Positions 28,554 to 42,700 of a DNA stretch of 64,000 bases are shown here, one piece after another; the stretch's first letter is position 1; every line of letters starts with the position of its first letter. The stretch lies in NCBI GenBank assembly GCA_036244855.1, contig BQKZ01000451.1, positions 76,496 through 140,495 on the forward strand. Direction: 5' to 3'. Both the position numbers and the translations under genes were made by a program. The notes under the pieces are model-generated. The model ran no database searches and was not told where the DNA came from. It saw only the letters and a list, made by a program, of their open reading frames with translations. The stretch comes from Temnopleurus reevesii. Lineage: Eukaryota > Echinodermata > Echinoidea > Temnopleuroida > Temnopleuridae.

Positions 28554-30755
28554 GTCATCATAACACTGAACTATTTTTTACATCATCATTAGAGTAAATT
28601 CATACTCTGTGAAAACTTATAAAGTTCACTTAACCTATAAAGTTCACGGTGAAGAAAGATAACAACTTCATTGTTTAGATGTATTTTATTGTACTTACTT
28701 TATTTATGTGTTGTATTTTAATGAAATTGAATAAATGCATGTGAACTTTGAATAAAAAAAGCATTTATCCTCCTTACTGATTTAGACAAAGATCTGGATG
28801 GGTATGGCAATTTTTATAGGGATTCTATCAAACATATATGTAAGAAGGCCAAGAATAAAACTATTTATATTGCTGAGATATGTGTATCAACATTGAACAA
28901 AGGAAAGCATTGAACAGTTGGCTTTTGTGACTTTCACCACTTGTATGGTCTACACCATACATTACAGGTATAGAATTATATATAACTACTTTCATTCTAT
29001 CCCAAAAAGCAGTTCCGATTCTGAATGGTTTTGTCATTTATCTGTACACCAGTGGTCTATCCCAAACGAGCACGACCGATGCATGGCGTGATCTTTTATT
29101 CGTCCAGAACGCAAGAATGCTCACCTTGCCTGTTAATCTTTGGGATTGCACCCTCTTTTGGTCTGGTAGCAATAGAAAGAAAAGTGGTCTCTTAAAAAAT
29201 CAGTTGAGGAATCTGTGTTCTGATAGTGCCCACCCCTGCAGAGGCGCGATCAGAGGGTTATGTAAGGACTGTGTGGTTGAGTGCTATACAGTCAGTCCCT
29301 GTGTGTTCAGTGCAGGAGAATATAATGGGTGCTAGCAGAACACAGAGACCTCAACTGCACTAGCAAAAAAAAATTTTTTTCAGCCACAACCATGAAACTA
29401 CAGTGAAATATAGGTACACAACCAAAGAGGTACACTCTTTCATTTCTTTGCTGCAACTGACCAAACTTCCAAATGCTCTGACGGGGGGAACCCCAACTGA
29501 GAGAGATCCAATGTGGCTGTTACAGACCACGGGACAATAATGTGTACCATCAAACAAATGCTGAATACAGATTTAAACCACAACAGAATAGAGGAAGAGA
29601 ATTGGCGATCATTACCATTGGCGTTGGTCAAATAACAAAGGGCATACAACTGGTCAAAGAACAATGGAAATGTATTATCTACCTTGTCAATCAATTTAAT
29701 TGTCTATCTTTCCAGACAAGATCATCTTTATTGACACCTTTTTCTGGTTTCTTAAAGATTTTGCAAGTAAAGTCTGCGGGAAGCATATTTACTATCAAAT
29801 CTCAAATTATTGCATCGAAAGTAACCAAGACGATGGCATAAGGGGTGCCTTAACTCCAAAACAAGGAGAAAATATGATGAAAACTCTTCCTGCTGGCCGG
29901 TAGAATATATATTTCCTAGATCAACCCTTTGCGTATCATTCTTACATGAACTATTAAATTGGATGTCAAGTTTATACCTAATGGAGAGCAGGGATACCTA
30001 AATGTTATGTGTATAGATTTATGTGTATGAGAAATCAATTAACTATTAAATGGAAATTATCACAGGAGAAATTAATTGTCTCACTTCACTATGTGCTCAT
30101 TTTCCAAGATGTGTGATGGAGAGCGAGATATATCTTGTAAACAACTAATTTTTTTTCTTTTCTTTTCTTTTCTTTTACCTTTGTAACTTAAGATATTACA
30201 TTTAAGTATAATTTTGAATATTTGTTATTTTGGAAAAAGTTGTGCATATTAATCTTGATTTTACATTACACTTATTTTGTCATACTGTATTGATTTGTAT
30301 TTTGTTTGAAACAAAATAAAATAAAGGAAATGAAATGAAAATCACTTGTGAAAGTGATTATAGTTTGTTTGATATAACTCAAGACAGTCATATTCATGGA
30401 ATTCTCTAATGCATAGAAACTTGTATAAAAATTCATAGACACATCTAATAATTGCCCCTACATTTTTGGAATACATTAACATTACATGTACAGTGTATAT
30501 CACATTTCCACAGCACCTGTATCATCAAAGTGATTGTCAAAATCTTGTCTCTCCCAACATCCTATAACTCCAAAGCATTTTTTTAAAATTTTTACAGAAT
30601 GGGACAATGAAGAAAAAAAAAACAGGGTCTTTAAGTTGGAAAATGTTCCTTTGATTATTCCCTTTTTTCTGTTTTGAGCAAAACAAATTTTAATAATCTT
30701 TGACAGAGGAACTGTTTACAAGATGAATTATATATTCTAGAAAGCCATCAATGTA

Positions 30756-30792
<37 letters not shown>

Positions 30793-33700
30793 TATTTATT
30801 TTTTTTTTTTGGGGGGGGGGGAGGCTGTCTTTTTAATATATGCAAAAATAAAGAAATAAGATCGGTTATCTTATTTCCAGCAGGTTAGGTCGTTTACAGC
30901 AGTTTGGCCATTGGAAGAAAATCTGACAATTTTAGGCTTTACACTTAATTCCTCAATGACCCCATCACAGCCAATCATCAATTTCATCTCGCTTTCCTCA
31001 AGACCAACGATTCCACATCCGACATCCATCGCAGCCCATCCTATCTTCTCTTCCTTTCTCCCGCTACCAGCACTGCGGACTCCCCACCAGCACCAGCCAG
31101 ATACCCACCGCATCCTCTCCCTCCCATTCTCCATTCCTTCCCCACTAGCAATACCACAACCGCCACCAATCTGTTTACCCCCCTCCCCCAGCAAACAAAG
31201 GTTGCTAATTACAAGAGACTGGTCATGCCCCCCTCACTCTATTAAGGAGAAGGGGCTTCCAGGGGATCAGCCTATTCATGACATGGGGGTGGGGACAAAC
31301 ACTCCAACCTGTCAATCAAATTGACGGACAGGTCCACGAGGGGCGTCCACTCCCATCATCTTTTACCCACACAAATAAATGTGCATATTTTAACTATTCA
31401 AAAAGAAAGAAAATGAAAAAAAAAGAGAATGAGAGAAATAGAGCAAAGAAATGGATGTGGTTGTTGTTTCACGTTCATTGGATTATGCAAAGAGTTTTTG
31501 TCTCCAATTTATGGAGATCAATGCCTATAAAAGTCCCCCCCCAAAAAAAAATGAAATAAATAAGAAAAGAAGCAAGATGAAAAGCCATTAAAAAGAGAAT
31601 GCCAGGAATGAAATTAAAATTGTATATTGTAAAATGAAAGCTTAAAAGATTCAACATAGCTTTGAAATGAATGGAATTGAAAGTGAAATGACATCCATTT
31701 TACAACAAATAAATGTACGAATGGAAGCTATGGATAATTAACAATCCTATAAAATTCATTATAGGATTGCCTAAAGCATTTCAGAAAAAGAGTCACTCTC
31801 CAATAACAGTACACATTTCAATCAACACTTCAAGATATAAGTGCTAATTGGAGGAATTGTGAAGTACATGTAGTCTCATGAGGCACCCCCTCCCCCCCAA
31901 AAAAAATTTGCTCGTATGCCCAAGAATGACTGTTTTTAAAAAATTAGTCAGTCGGTCCGACAATTCTTTTTTTGTAATATTTGCTTATTTATCTTAAAAG
32001 ATTTCATATATATGATTTACAATTTAGTAAAAATCCCTAAAATGCCTGAAAATGATTTTCAGGTTTTATCTTGCATGTTTATCTATAACTCTACTGAAAA
32101 TTACTTTAAGGTTATGTTTCTCAGGTTTCCCCAAAAATTTACTGTGATTTTTTTTTTTATCAATTTGATTAAATGGCAAAAAAACAAAAAAAACACCCAG
32201 AAAATTAAAAAATTAAAGGGGAACTTCACCCAGATATTGATATGCTCTCAGTGGATGCAGAAAAATACAATGGTCAAACTGTGAAAATTTTAGCAAAATC
32301 TAACAATCCATACGAAAGTTATGACTTTTCAAAGTTTTGATTTAAGCCCCTCATGGGCTCCTTAAATTGGCAACGTACATGTACAAAATGACTGCCAACA
32401 TGGAGAACTCTCCATTCACTTTGTACACAGAATTTCACATTTTCTTCTCTTTCTAGAAAAGTAGACAATGAATCAACAAATTCATTCCAAAATGCATGCA
32501 GAATCAAAATGTCAATATCATACTTGAAGAGTAAAGAACATTTTTCTCTACTTTTCTAGAAAAAGAAGAACATGTGAAATTCTGTGTACGGAGTGAATGG
32601 AGAGTTCTCCATGTTGTCAGCCATTTTGTGGCTCTAGGTTGCCAATTTGAAGAGCCCATGAGACGTGTAACTCAAAACTTTGAAAATTCATAACTTTCGA
32701 ATGCATTGTCCGATTTTGCTCAAATTTTCACATTTTGATCATTGTATTTTTCTCCACCCACTGAAAGGACATCAATGTCTGGGTGAAGTTCTCCTCTAAG
32801 GTTATGTTTCTCAGGTTTTCCTCTAATTTTACTGTGATTTTTTTTAATCAATTTGATTCAAAGGCCAAAAAAACAAACACCCATATAATTAAAAATTAAT
32901 GTTGAGCCATTTCCAGAGGGCCGGTTGGTCTTGGGCATCCAAACATATTTGTTTTTGGCCCGAGGTCACTGAAAGGAATGGAAAGAAACAGTTTCTAATC
33001 TGCTCGATGCTTCACAGGAATGGCCAAAAACTTGAGGGAAAGTAGCCCAAGGGCAGGATAGCATCTTGATATAATGTACATATTACAGTCAAAGAATAAT
33101 CTATTATCCTTTTATCGAATTCTTGAATATATTATGAAAGTGTCAAGCCACTTGATTGTAATTACATGCAAAGAGTTCATTATCTCCAATGACAGCAAGC
33201 ATTATAATTTTGCCAAAGACAAAGGGCAGAGAAAAATCTATACTCATGTAAATGAATTGGATGCAGATCTTAGGGTAGCCGTTGGGGATTTGGAAAGTGT
33301 CAACTAATTTGACGGCTAATTACATTTAATCCGGTAATTCTATGGCTTTACAGTGAAAGTATCAAACAAATGCTAGTCTTTCCCTTTCTGAAAATTTAAG
33401 TTTTATTTTGGGATTGCTAAATGAGACCAAGTACTTTTTACAGGTCAAGAGCTGACCTTGCTACGCATTCGTAATCTGGGCTTCTGTAGAAGCTTGCCAA
33501 CAGAGATAGAGCATATATCGTGCAGCTTCTGTGTGGGCTCCCGTCAAAAAGGATTAACACTAAATATAAATATGATGTCTTATACCCTATTCATATTGGT
33601 TTTCAAATTTATCCCGCTGCTATCGCGGGAAGGCAACACCGCTAAAAACCTGCTATAAATGCATTCACAGTGGAAAAGTTATCCCGCTTCTGTCCCGGGA

Positions 33701-36700
33701 TAAATATCATGTACCCAATCATACTGCGGCGGGTGATTTTTACGACCTCCATAACAAAACACGTGTTGGCTTGATCCTCGATCATTATTTCTTTTTTTAT
33801 TATTATATAAAACAATAGTTTTTGAAGAAAAAAAAATGTATGTAAAATATTTTAATTCTGTAAAATATATTATTCAAATAATAATAAATAATCCCGGGAT
33901 AGTTTATAGCGGGTCTGGAGCATTCATACTGAAGCCAACTCCGCTACAGTCACGGGACTGTCTCGCTTCTGTAGCGGTGTTTGAGCCCAATATGAATGGG
34001 GTATTAAACTAATTAGTTTTACATGGGTTGCCTTCATCTAATCAAGAAGATGTGATCACTACAAACAAAAGCATATTTTACCTAACTATAGAGACAAGCT
34101 ATTTGTGCCATTTGAACATTCCTGTAGCTCCTTCCAATATCTGCAAAAAATTGTGGAATGCCTAACTCTATAACTGCTACTTTGCCGTTTTTCATCAAGG
34201 TAACTAGTCTCTGTGAGAGCTACATTGGTAATCTGAAGCAACACCTTTTGCAAAATTTCATTTCTTGGGTCATTTGTTTTCATTCTCTATAAGTACTAAT
34301 GTTTAGTAAATAATAAGTTGTTCTATACAATGCCGATGTCTTCTAACTTTTGGGTGGTGTGGTGGTTCTGACTCTCGCATTTAAAAAAAAAAGGGTTGCG
34401 GGATTGAATCCCTTTAATGGCATTAATTTCTTATGGCAAGAAATGCATCCACATTGTGCAGCACTCAATCCAGGTGAGGTGAATGGGCACCTTGAGCACT
34501 CCACATGTGGACACGTGCACTTTATCTATTATAATCATTAGGGAATATCTTGATCACGGTATCGTCGCCAAACTTCAAAACTTATTCTCATAACTTTACA
34601 TATTTGTGTTCTAGAATGAATATTCTATAGTTCACATTCTTTATATTAAAATTCTATGATCCATATCATATACATTTGCAATTTATAATCTAAGAAATTC
34701 ATTCACAAAGAAAGGTAAAAATTCCTTGGTTGTCCAATAAATTATTGCTTTCGAAGAGTGTGTTGGTCAGCCCGAGATATTTTCCTTTATTTTTGACAAT
34801 CTAGAATATATTCTTCATAAAAAGAAAAAATAAGACAATGCAGTCATAAAAATTGTCAATATCTACTTTGCATTCTGCTTTCTTTTTTTAAACGATGTGA
34901 AAGCTAAGAAAAATTTGGGTCAAGTGATTTTTCAAAGGGTTGGCTGATAAGCCGAAGCGTAGGAGAGATTGCTAAATTGTCAGAGGATACAAAGCCAGAG
35001 AGCCGGCCCAAATTGATTTTTGAAAACAGTTCTCATACTAGAAGCTAACAGATTAAATGATAAAAAACATAAATAAGTTTGAAAAGGAAGGGGAAAGAAA
35101 CAAGGCACAAATGAAATGGAGAGACACTGCAAACAAGAAGGGGAAAATAAAAGAGATAAAGAAAGTGACAAATAGAAAAGAGAGAATGTGAGAAAGAAAG
35201 ATACGGTGAGCGAAAGTGACAGCAAATAAGCAGGAGAAAAGGGGAAAAAAGAAAATCAGAAGGGCAATAGGAAAAAGAGATAAAAGAGAAAGTGACCAAA
35301 AGAATGAAGGAGAGCTGAAAGAGGAATTTTAAGAAAAACAGAGAGATAGAAAGCTCCCCCAATGGAATGACATAAATGAAAAGAATTAATAAAGACAGAT
35401 GGCAATGCATGTATGTATACCACCCAGTCTTCTATGGACCCATCCTATTCAAATCCTATTCAAATGATGAGGGCCCTTAAGCACTGGAGATGACCCTCTT
35501 AGACTTAAACGAGAAGAATAGAAATCAACAGGGTGTTTAGACGCAAGCGTACTCTATCATCCCCGGTAGTTTTGTTGTCAGTGGATGGACTAATGTGGAA
35601 ACAATAGAGGCTTCACACCTGCGAAGGGGCGCCGAAGGGCCCTTCAAGGGGGAATGTGGAAGAGGAAGCAGTGTTTTACAATGGGACGGAAATAATGATG
35701 TCGAATGTGGGAGGGGTTGCTCTTGTTAGATAAATAAATGTACCGGGTAACTGTCTGGAATTGGATAGAGTGTCAGATCATTTCTTTAGAGTTGAAATCC
35801 TCCCCCATTAAACATAATCTTCCCCTGAAAACAAGGACAAGAATGGTTCCCGCAATATTTTTTAAACAATCTTTGGTGATATCTCATATTGATAAAAGTC
35901 TTGAAACATGTTTTTAATCATTAAGTTATTTTGGTATTTACACTAGCACAGTATATGTATGCATTGGAAGCTCCAGATACATGATCTTTGTGAAAAAAAA
36001 GTCTCTGAAGTACATCAATCAAACAAAGAAATATATATGACAAAGCTATTACTCTAGTATATTCCCTTTATCAAATTGTTCTGGTTATTAATTTCATTTC
36101 TTTAAATGTAACTGACAGATAGGCATGCAGATTACATTCAAAGACCTCACCATTCGATCTCAGTTTCTATTGTCATCCAATTATTCACAATAGGCCAATA
36201 AATGAGAGTCGTTCTATAACACGAACACGGGGCAATTCATCACTTGTGGAACACAAACACATGTACGCTTTACTTGGAGTGCAAACTGGTAGGAAATGAT
36301 TTGATCAAATGCAGTTTCTATTCACGACGAGAATCATTAATCCTTACTCAAGTAGGTAGAATAAACAAAAGTGGAGAGAATAAATCTACTTGCGATTGTC
36401 TAGTGCTTCAAATCAAAAGCTTGTTCATGAATCTTCTTCAGATCAGTAGAGATTGCAGTTCGTTCAGGTATCTCGATGGGCTCGTTTACAGAGTAATTCA
36501 AATTCATGCATGTTTCTTGCTAACGAGCTTAGTTACGAGATATTCCTCAAACCTAATATTAGTAACAATTAAATTTTGTTTGATTCGTTGATGATAATAA
36601 CAGTGCTGGTTTATATAGCGTCATTCCAGTAAGTTTTGACTGCTCAAAGCGCTTTCTATATTATTACCTGGTCACTGGATGACATTCAAGCCTAGCATCA

Positions 36701-39700
36701 AGGCAGCCAAATAGGCACTCACATCATCAGATAATGTGCCGATGTATCTTATTGGTCCCCAATCACACCTGGATATATTTGGCAAACCTTAGGCAAGCTA
36801 TTTGAATTCTAAAGAACAGCCTTTGAGTTAGAGTATGCACAGAGTTTGCATTTGCTTGGTAAACAGTCCAAATACCTGCCAACATTTATGGTTTAGGTCC
36901 CATTATGCTTGACAATCAGGATATAAAAATTAAAAGGATGATTTTAACCCATTGACTACCAAATTCTTTAAGTCCGACAGACTGTGCACAGACTCCCCGG
37001 TTCCAGTAGTCAATGGGTTAATTAATTATGCATCACACTTGGCGACTCAAGTAACCTTTATTATCCACTGGCATTGTACATTCATCAGCTTGACTACAAT
37101 ACTTACAGATATGGCATTCTTAAAATGACATAGATAAATTCATAGATAAATGAAAAAAAAAAGTTATCCAAGTTTAATAAGATAAAAATAGGGAAATATG
37201 TAAATTTGGCAGGTATTCAATGACCGAGTGACTTAGAATCCACACCTGATGTTAATTTTTGCTCTTGCCATGGGTGTGGGGAGAGGGGGCGGTATTTCAG
37301 GGTGACCCCCTAGCGAAAAGTACGAGGTGTAAGAGGAGAGAGTGAGAGTGGGTCGTTGCACTATCAACTGTTTTTTGCACATGCATGTCGGCATTCCTTC
37401 CGAGGGAGAAGAGGAGACTGAAGAGGCACTTTGGACTGATTGACAAGTTCCTCCCAATCCCTTGGGCAAACTATCCTCCCCTTTCAGGCCCCTTTATTTT
37501 CTTCCATTCACATCTCTAACTAGCTGTCTAGCTTTAGACTCGACTGACAGGTCCGACGGTCGCACGGACAGTCGCGTTGGGTTGGGTCATCCTCTGGACC
37601 AGCATTGCACTTTGATGACCGTTGGTTGGAGAAAAAAAAAACAATACAGGATGAGGGCTGAGACCATAAGATGGGGGCTAAATACCCATGTTTGCAGACG
37701 ACTTGAGTGTAACAATCAAGCCCTAAAGTTCCAGAGAAATGTCCACAGAGCGGGAGAAAACAATGCTCCGATTCCTCTTTTAGCTACCTGATGTTTACAT
37801 ACCTAAACAAAGACACACACAATACAACCCATCTTGAGGGGTCCCTTCTTTTAAATAATTGCCATTGCTTTCTTCTGCCTCACACAATGCAACACAAACC
37901 AATGCCATCCAAAATGCTGTGTCCCCTCCAACCTAAGCACACAAACATACAAGCGGCTATTAAGACTGAAAGCACTATCCCACAAAAACACATCTAATCC
38001 TCGCTCAAGAAGAGGAGGTTATTGCAACACTGCGCTTCAACTTGGTGGCATTATAGGACACTCTCTCCCCCCTGAATGGAACAAAATTCGCTAATAGATG
38101 AGCGAGACGGTGATTAAATAAGCCGTAGACAGGAAGGTTTTACTCAGCGTAGAGTAACAAAACAAAAAACAAACATGGAGTCGGATGCTGTGTATCTATT
38201 CGCAATTATTCATCTGACTGGCGTCTGCACCTTGGCTACGGCGTAAAACATTACTCTCTCCTCCTCCTGCTTACATAACACTAATATCTCCCGGAAACAT
38301 TGATGGAAACAGAAAGTGTTTTTTTGTGTGTTTCAGTCACTTCCATCAGACTGCTGGGCTCCATTTGAGGTTGACTTTTTGAAAAGCAAGCCATACAGAA
38401 AGAAAAACATGCTCTCGTAATCCCATTTCAAGCTTTTCATCGTCCAAAGCCTTTGATGGTGGTCAACACAAAACCGGCAATTAGTCACCTATTACTGATC
38501 AATTCACAGCTCTCAAAAAGTGCAGTCTCTTGACATTCATTTGTGAGATTGACAGCAGCAAGAAATATGTGAAATGTTAAATAATATCAAATTTAATACT
38601 TAAAGTGATAAAAAATACATTAGAAAGAGTCAAGATGACAACTACTGCATAGGCTGAAATGTTCACTGGGGTTTTATTTTTGCGAATTTCGCGACCAAGA
38701 ATTCACTAAAATTGTCACTAATTAGAATGCTGACAGACTTGTGTACTATAATCCTTCAAAATGTGAAAATAACCACTCGCTAATATGTGAAAAGGTCTGA
38801 AATACATGTATAGTGAATTCATTAAACATTTTATACCCTTAAATATTGGCTTTTACAGTAGGTTACATGTAACAAAACTAATCTGCTTGTGCTCAAATAT
38901 ATGCAGGGTGCTATAAACCCACTTGCCCGAATGCCCGGGGCAACAAAATAGAGTCTTCGAGTAAGTAAATGAAATTGTCACTTGCCAAATTGGGCAAGTA
39001 ACAGTTTTAAAATCCAAGAACTATACAGTCTCAACTGTCGATAAGTTCTTCAACATTAGGTCATATTCAGTTGCAAGATCTAATATTTGACCAACTTCAG
39101 TGACAGCTAAGTCAAATTAGATGGTTTACATGTGTGTGCATCGATTTTTGTTTGCCTGATTGTGCTTTGGGCAATAGGAATTGGTGTTCAGGAAAGTGAT
39201 TTGAAGCAACTTGCCTGGCAGGGCAAGTGGTGCGAAAAATTCTTGTACAACCCTAATATGTACGAGTTAACATATTAAAATACGGTCAATTTTTCACAAC
39301 CAAGGGAACAAATTTAGAACCTGGTTAAAACTAGATTCATCATGAGTAATTCTAATAACCCAATGACAAAACAAGTGAATAATGAATACTGTACATTCTG
39401 AACCTTCATTTACCAATATAAGACTTAAAAAAAGAACTACAATAAAAAAAATACCAAATTAAGGAAGACCAGTATTTTAATAACAATTAAAGTATTACAA
39501 TAATAAAAATTGTTTTGGGCCAAAATTATCCTTGTTAACTTCCAAATTAAAATTCTTATAAAAAATGTATGATTTTACAAGACCTTCACCTTTGAAGCTA
39601 GCAGACATACTAAGAGTAAAAAAAAAACTATTATATTCATAATGATGTAAATCTAAAATAAAAAAATATGAGAAAAAAAACCAACAGTACTTTATTCTAT

Positions 39701-42700
39701 GTGTTTTGAGTTTAGAGGCTATGTTAGACAAATGGAACTTGTATTCTATCTTGGTCATTAAAGGAAATAAATGCATTAAAAAATTACCATGCTGGCCTCA
39801 TCTGTCATAATTAGAACAGCAAATTATGCATAAGTTATTTCAAATAACTAAAATTTGACACTTCAAATGGTGTAGGCAGGCTTAGAATACAAAATATTGT
39901 TCAATCTTTATTTTAAAGCAATCAGACATGCCCATGAAGAATAGCTGCTTACCTGAATACTTTGTTGGTCATGTAGACTATGTCCTTCATTATGTACATG
40001 TAGTGGGGCCAATACCCAAGGTAGAAAATACATATTTTAAAATCTATTTATCTATTTATCTACAACTGTATCTACGAGGACTCTACAATTTTCTCTATAG
40101 ATATGCTAATTAGACTTTATCTCTTTTCCATACATGATTGAATCACCTTGTACTAGGTTAAAGTAAAATTACTGAAAATGTCTAAATGTGAAATCAATGA
40201 AAGATTTTAAAGTCACAATAAAATCAAGGATTATTAAGATAAAGGCTATCTATGACAAAGGCAATAAAACAATAAATCATCAATATTGTCGTCACCATCA
40301 CCATCCAAATCATCATAATTTTCATTGAAAAAATATTATAATAAAAAATTATCATAATAAGAATGAAAATCATTGTAATGATAGAGATCAACATCCTCTG
40401 TGATCATAGTCATTTTTGCCACTGTCATTATTATTGAAGTAGATATTTATTGGGAAAATGGATATATGACAAATTTGATATCTATATATGGAGAGCTAAG
40501 AGGCTATGCAAGTGCAAAGTGTAGAATGCTATATCATTACCTAAAAAGTGTTATCGAGTTTGAAAAAAAGACTACCCCAAAATGCTCTGTTCGCTACAAA
40601 ACCACATGTATTTTTAATGACGTCATCAAATGTACTCACGCTAATACATGTAATGGGTGCAGCTTATGTGTTGAAATAACATGGAAAAAGGGACCACCAC
40701 GTTAGTGCCCATAAATCGGTAAATTTCTACTTGTATCTGGATTTATCTTCCTGCTCCTCCTTTTCCTCCTCCCCTTCTCCTCCTTCTTATTCCCCCTTCC
40801 TCATCATCATTGTCACCATCCTCATCNTTTAAACATCTCAATATCTTCACTCAAATTTTCATCAAAACAACAAAAAATTGCACAGGAAAGTTTCTTCCTA
40901 CCTTGGCCATATGATCCTTGCCTCTGGTTATACCCTCCTCCACCTCCGGGGGCTGGTCCTAATATAGACTGATCATTCCTTCCAGGATTTGAACCATGGT
41001 GCCTGTGATATAACAAGAAAAGAGAACTTCATTAGATTGAATATGTATACAAAAAAAATGTAAGCTTCAACATGTACACTGGAGCACATTATCAATTGGA
41101 TGAGTACAGATTTTGTTCCACCATAAGAAAAATGTTCATCTGGAGCCAATATGCCAAGAGTTTGCACCACCTTCTATTCACAGAGAGCTGGAATGAAACA
41201 TACATTTAATTTGATTCGGTATAAATGAGTACAAACATCTCAACACTTTTTGTTTTTTCTAAAACTGGAACAGAGTGGTGAAACAAACAAAAAAGTGTAT
41301 AACCAGAGGATTTCAGATTAATAATGGGCTTATATATTGTGGTTGAAAATTAAAGGTTCTGACTTAAAAAGACATCGTGCTACATCCATGTCTGGAAACT
41401 TATATAACCTGAATAAGAAAAGTACAGAGAAAGTGTAAACATAGAAATTGTTGTAAGCATTCAACCTTCACAAACATCATAAACAGTCGACAGGGTAAAA
41501 TATTTGCAAAAAGTTGGTGTATGCTCTGCACACTTGATTCCTGGTTATGATTCCGCATGAAAATGTAATGCATGAATCCTGGTCATTTACTCCTTGCAAA
41601 TATTTCATGCTGTAAAATTTTTCATGGTGTGACAGGTACGTGTATCTGAAAAAATTGAACAAGACATTGCCATAAAAAAAATCAGTGTTCTAAAAATATT
41701 TTAATAGAGTGCTATTTTTAAATTCTTGAGTGAGGATGAATTTGGAAGGATTTCTGAAGTCTTGTGATATCTTGAGAGTGGGTACTTGAAATAAGAGATT
41801 GGAGTTGAGAGGTTACAGGTTGAGAGTGGTTTAGAGGTTGAGAGTTGTTGAGAGGCATCAGTGCACCAATGGGAATTATGTCTAGGGATCCAGATCCTAT
41901 GAAATGAAAGTGTGAGACTTATATTCCTGCACAAAATTGAAGTGATCATGTCATCTGATTGACAAATACATGAAGTACAGATGAAGTAATATCAGTATGA
42001 CAATGGTGTACATGTGTAAAAATAATTTTATTTGGTACATATCACACATTTTTTTTTTGTGGAAGCCATCTCTTTGAAGAGCACCTCCATGAGAAAACAA
42101 AAAAACCCTGCTTAATACAAATGATTAAAAGCTGTCTGTATTTACTTCAATCCCCTAAAACATGCACCTAAATATGCTGTTAAACAGCCAACACTCATGG
42201 TAATTCATGGTAAAATGAAATAAAATTCTGTGGTTAAAAAGTAAGGACTCTGAAAGGAAGGGCAACATTAATGAAATTATACATTATACAGGTAATCTAA
42301 GAAGGTCAAATGTCAAAAAACCTGATCATCTGTCAAACCGTCTTTTGGTTCTTGGAGGTGGCTATGGAAAGAATATCAAATAACAATTTACATAAACATA
42401 TATAATGTAGCAGACACACATGATGAAACATGGCCATATCTTTACGAGAGAAGCCAACCGTCTAAAATATTCATCAGGTGCATTATTATTCAAATTCAGT
42501 GTGCACCCCTAAATATCAATTGAATGACATTAAGAAAATGAATTTTATTTCCATGCTCTCTGACAGATGTATATGCACACACTTAGCTCAGCATTCTTCC
42601 TATTCCCATTCTAATTTTTATCTTGATGATTATTCAAGAAGGTTGACAGGTCTCTGTTAGGAGTAATATCTGGAATCTCTTGTGACAAAATTCACCGCTG

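Larger units (their letters stand above)
25466..40901 (-). other. XRN2 intron between exons 10 and 11
   Basis: A 15.4-kb intron. It contains purine tracts (25740-26310, 35075-35355), two TTAA foldbacks, a multi-unit repeat at 27361-28017, a CAT/CAG microsatellite, a possible LINE end near 30.0-30.3 kb, a long foldback at 33583-34003, a truncated SINE at 34351-34541, and GC-richer islands at 31000-31350, 35450-35760 and 37230-38330. No host gene inside it is recognised. Confidence 0.7.

Noticed and set aside
28271..28561. Met-rich open frame of 96 codons
   Set aside because: Translation of a CAT trinucleotide microsatellite.
28316..28562. CRISPR-like regular repeat
   Set aside because: Simple trinucleotide repeat in a eukaryotic intron, with no spacers.
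29117..29903. Open frames of 65-99 codons before the possible LINE tail
   Set aside because: I looked for endonuclease, reverse transcriptase and gag motifs and found none.
41701..41896. Possible alternative terminal XRN2 exon with a good acceptor and 64 open codons in phase with exon 9
   Set aside because: The sequence is a degenerate CTCTCAACC-type simple repeat, is open in two frames, and exon 9 already joins exon 10 in phase. Kept only as a remote possibility.
42318..42362. Short candidate exon between exons 9 and 10
   Set aside because: Its phase fits exon 9, but no donor that restores exon 10's phase looks convincing.
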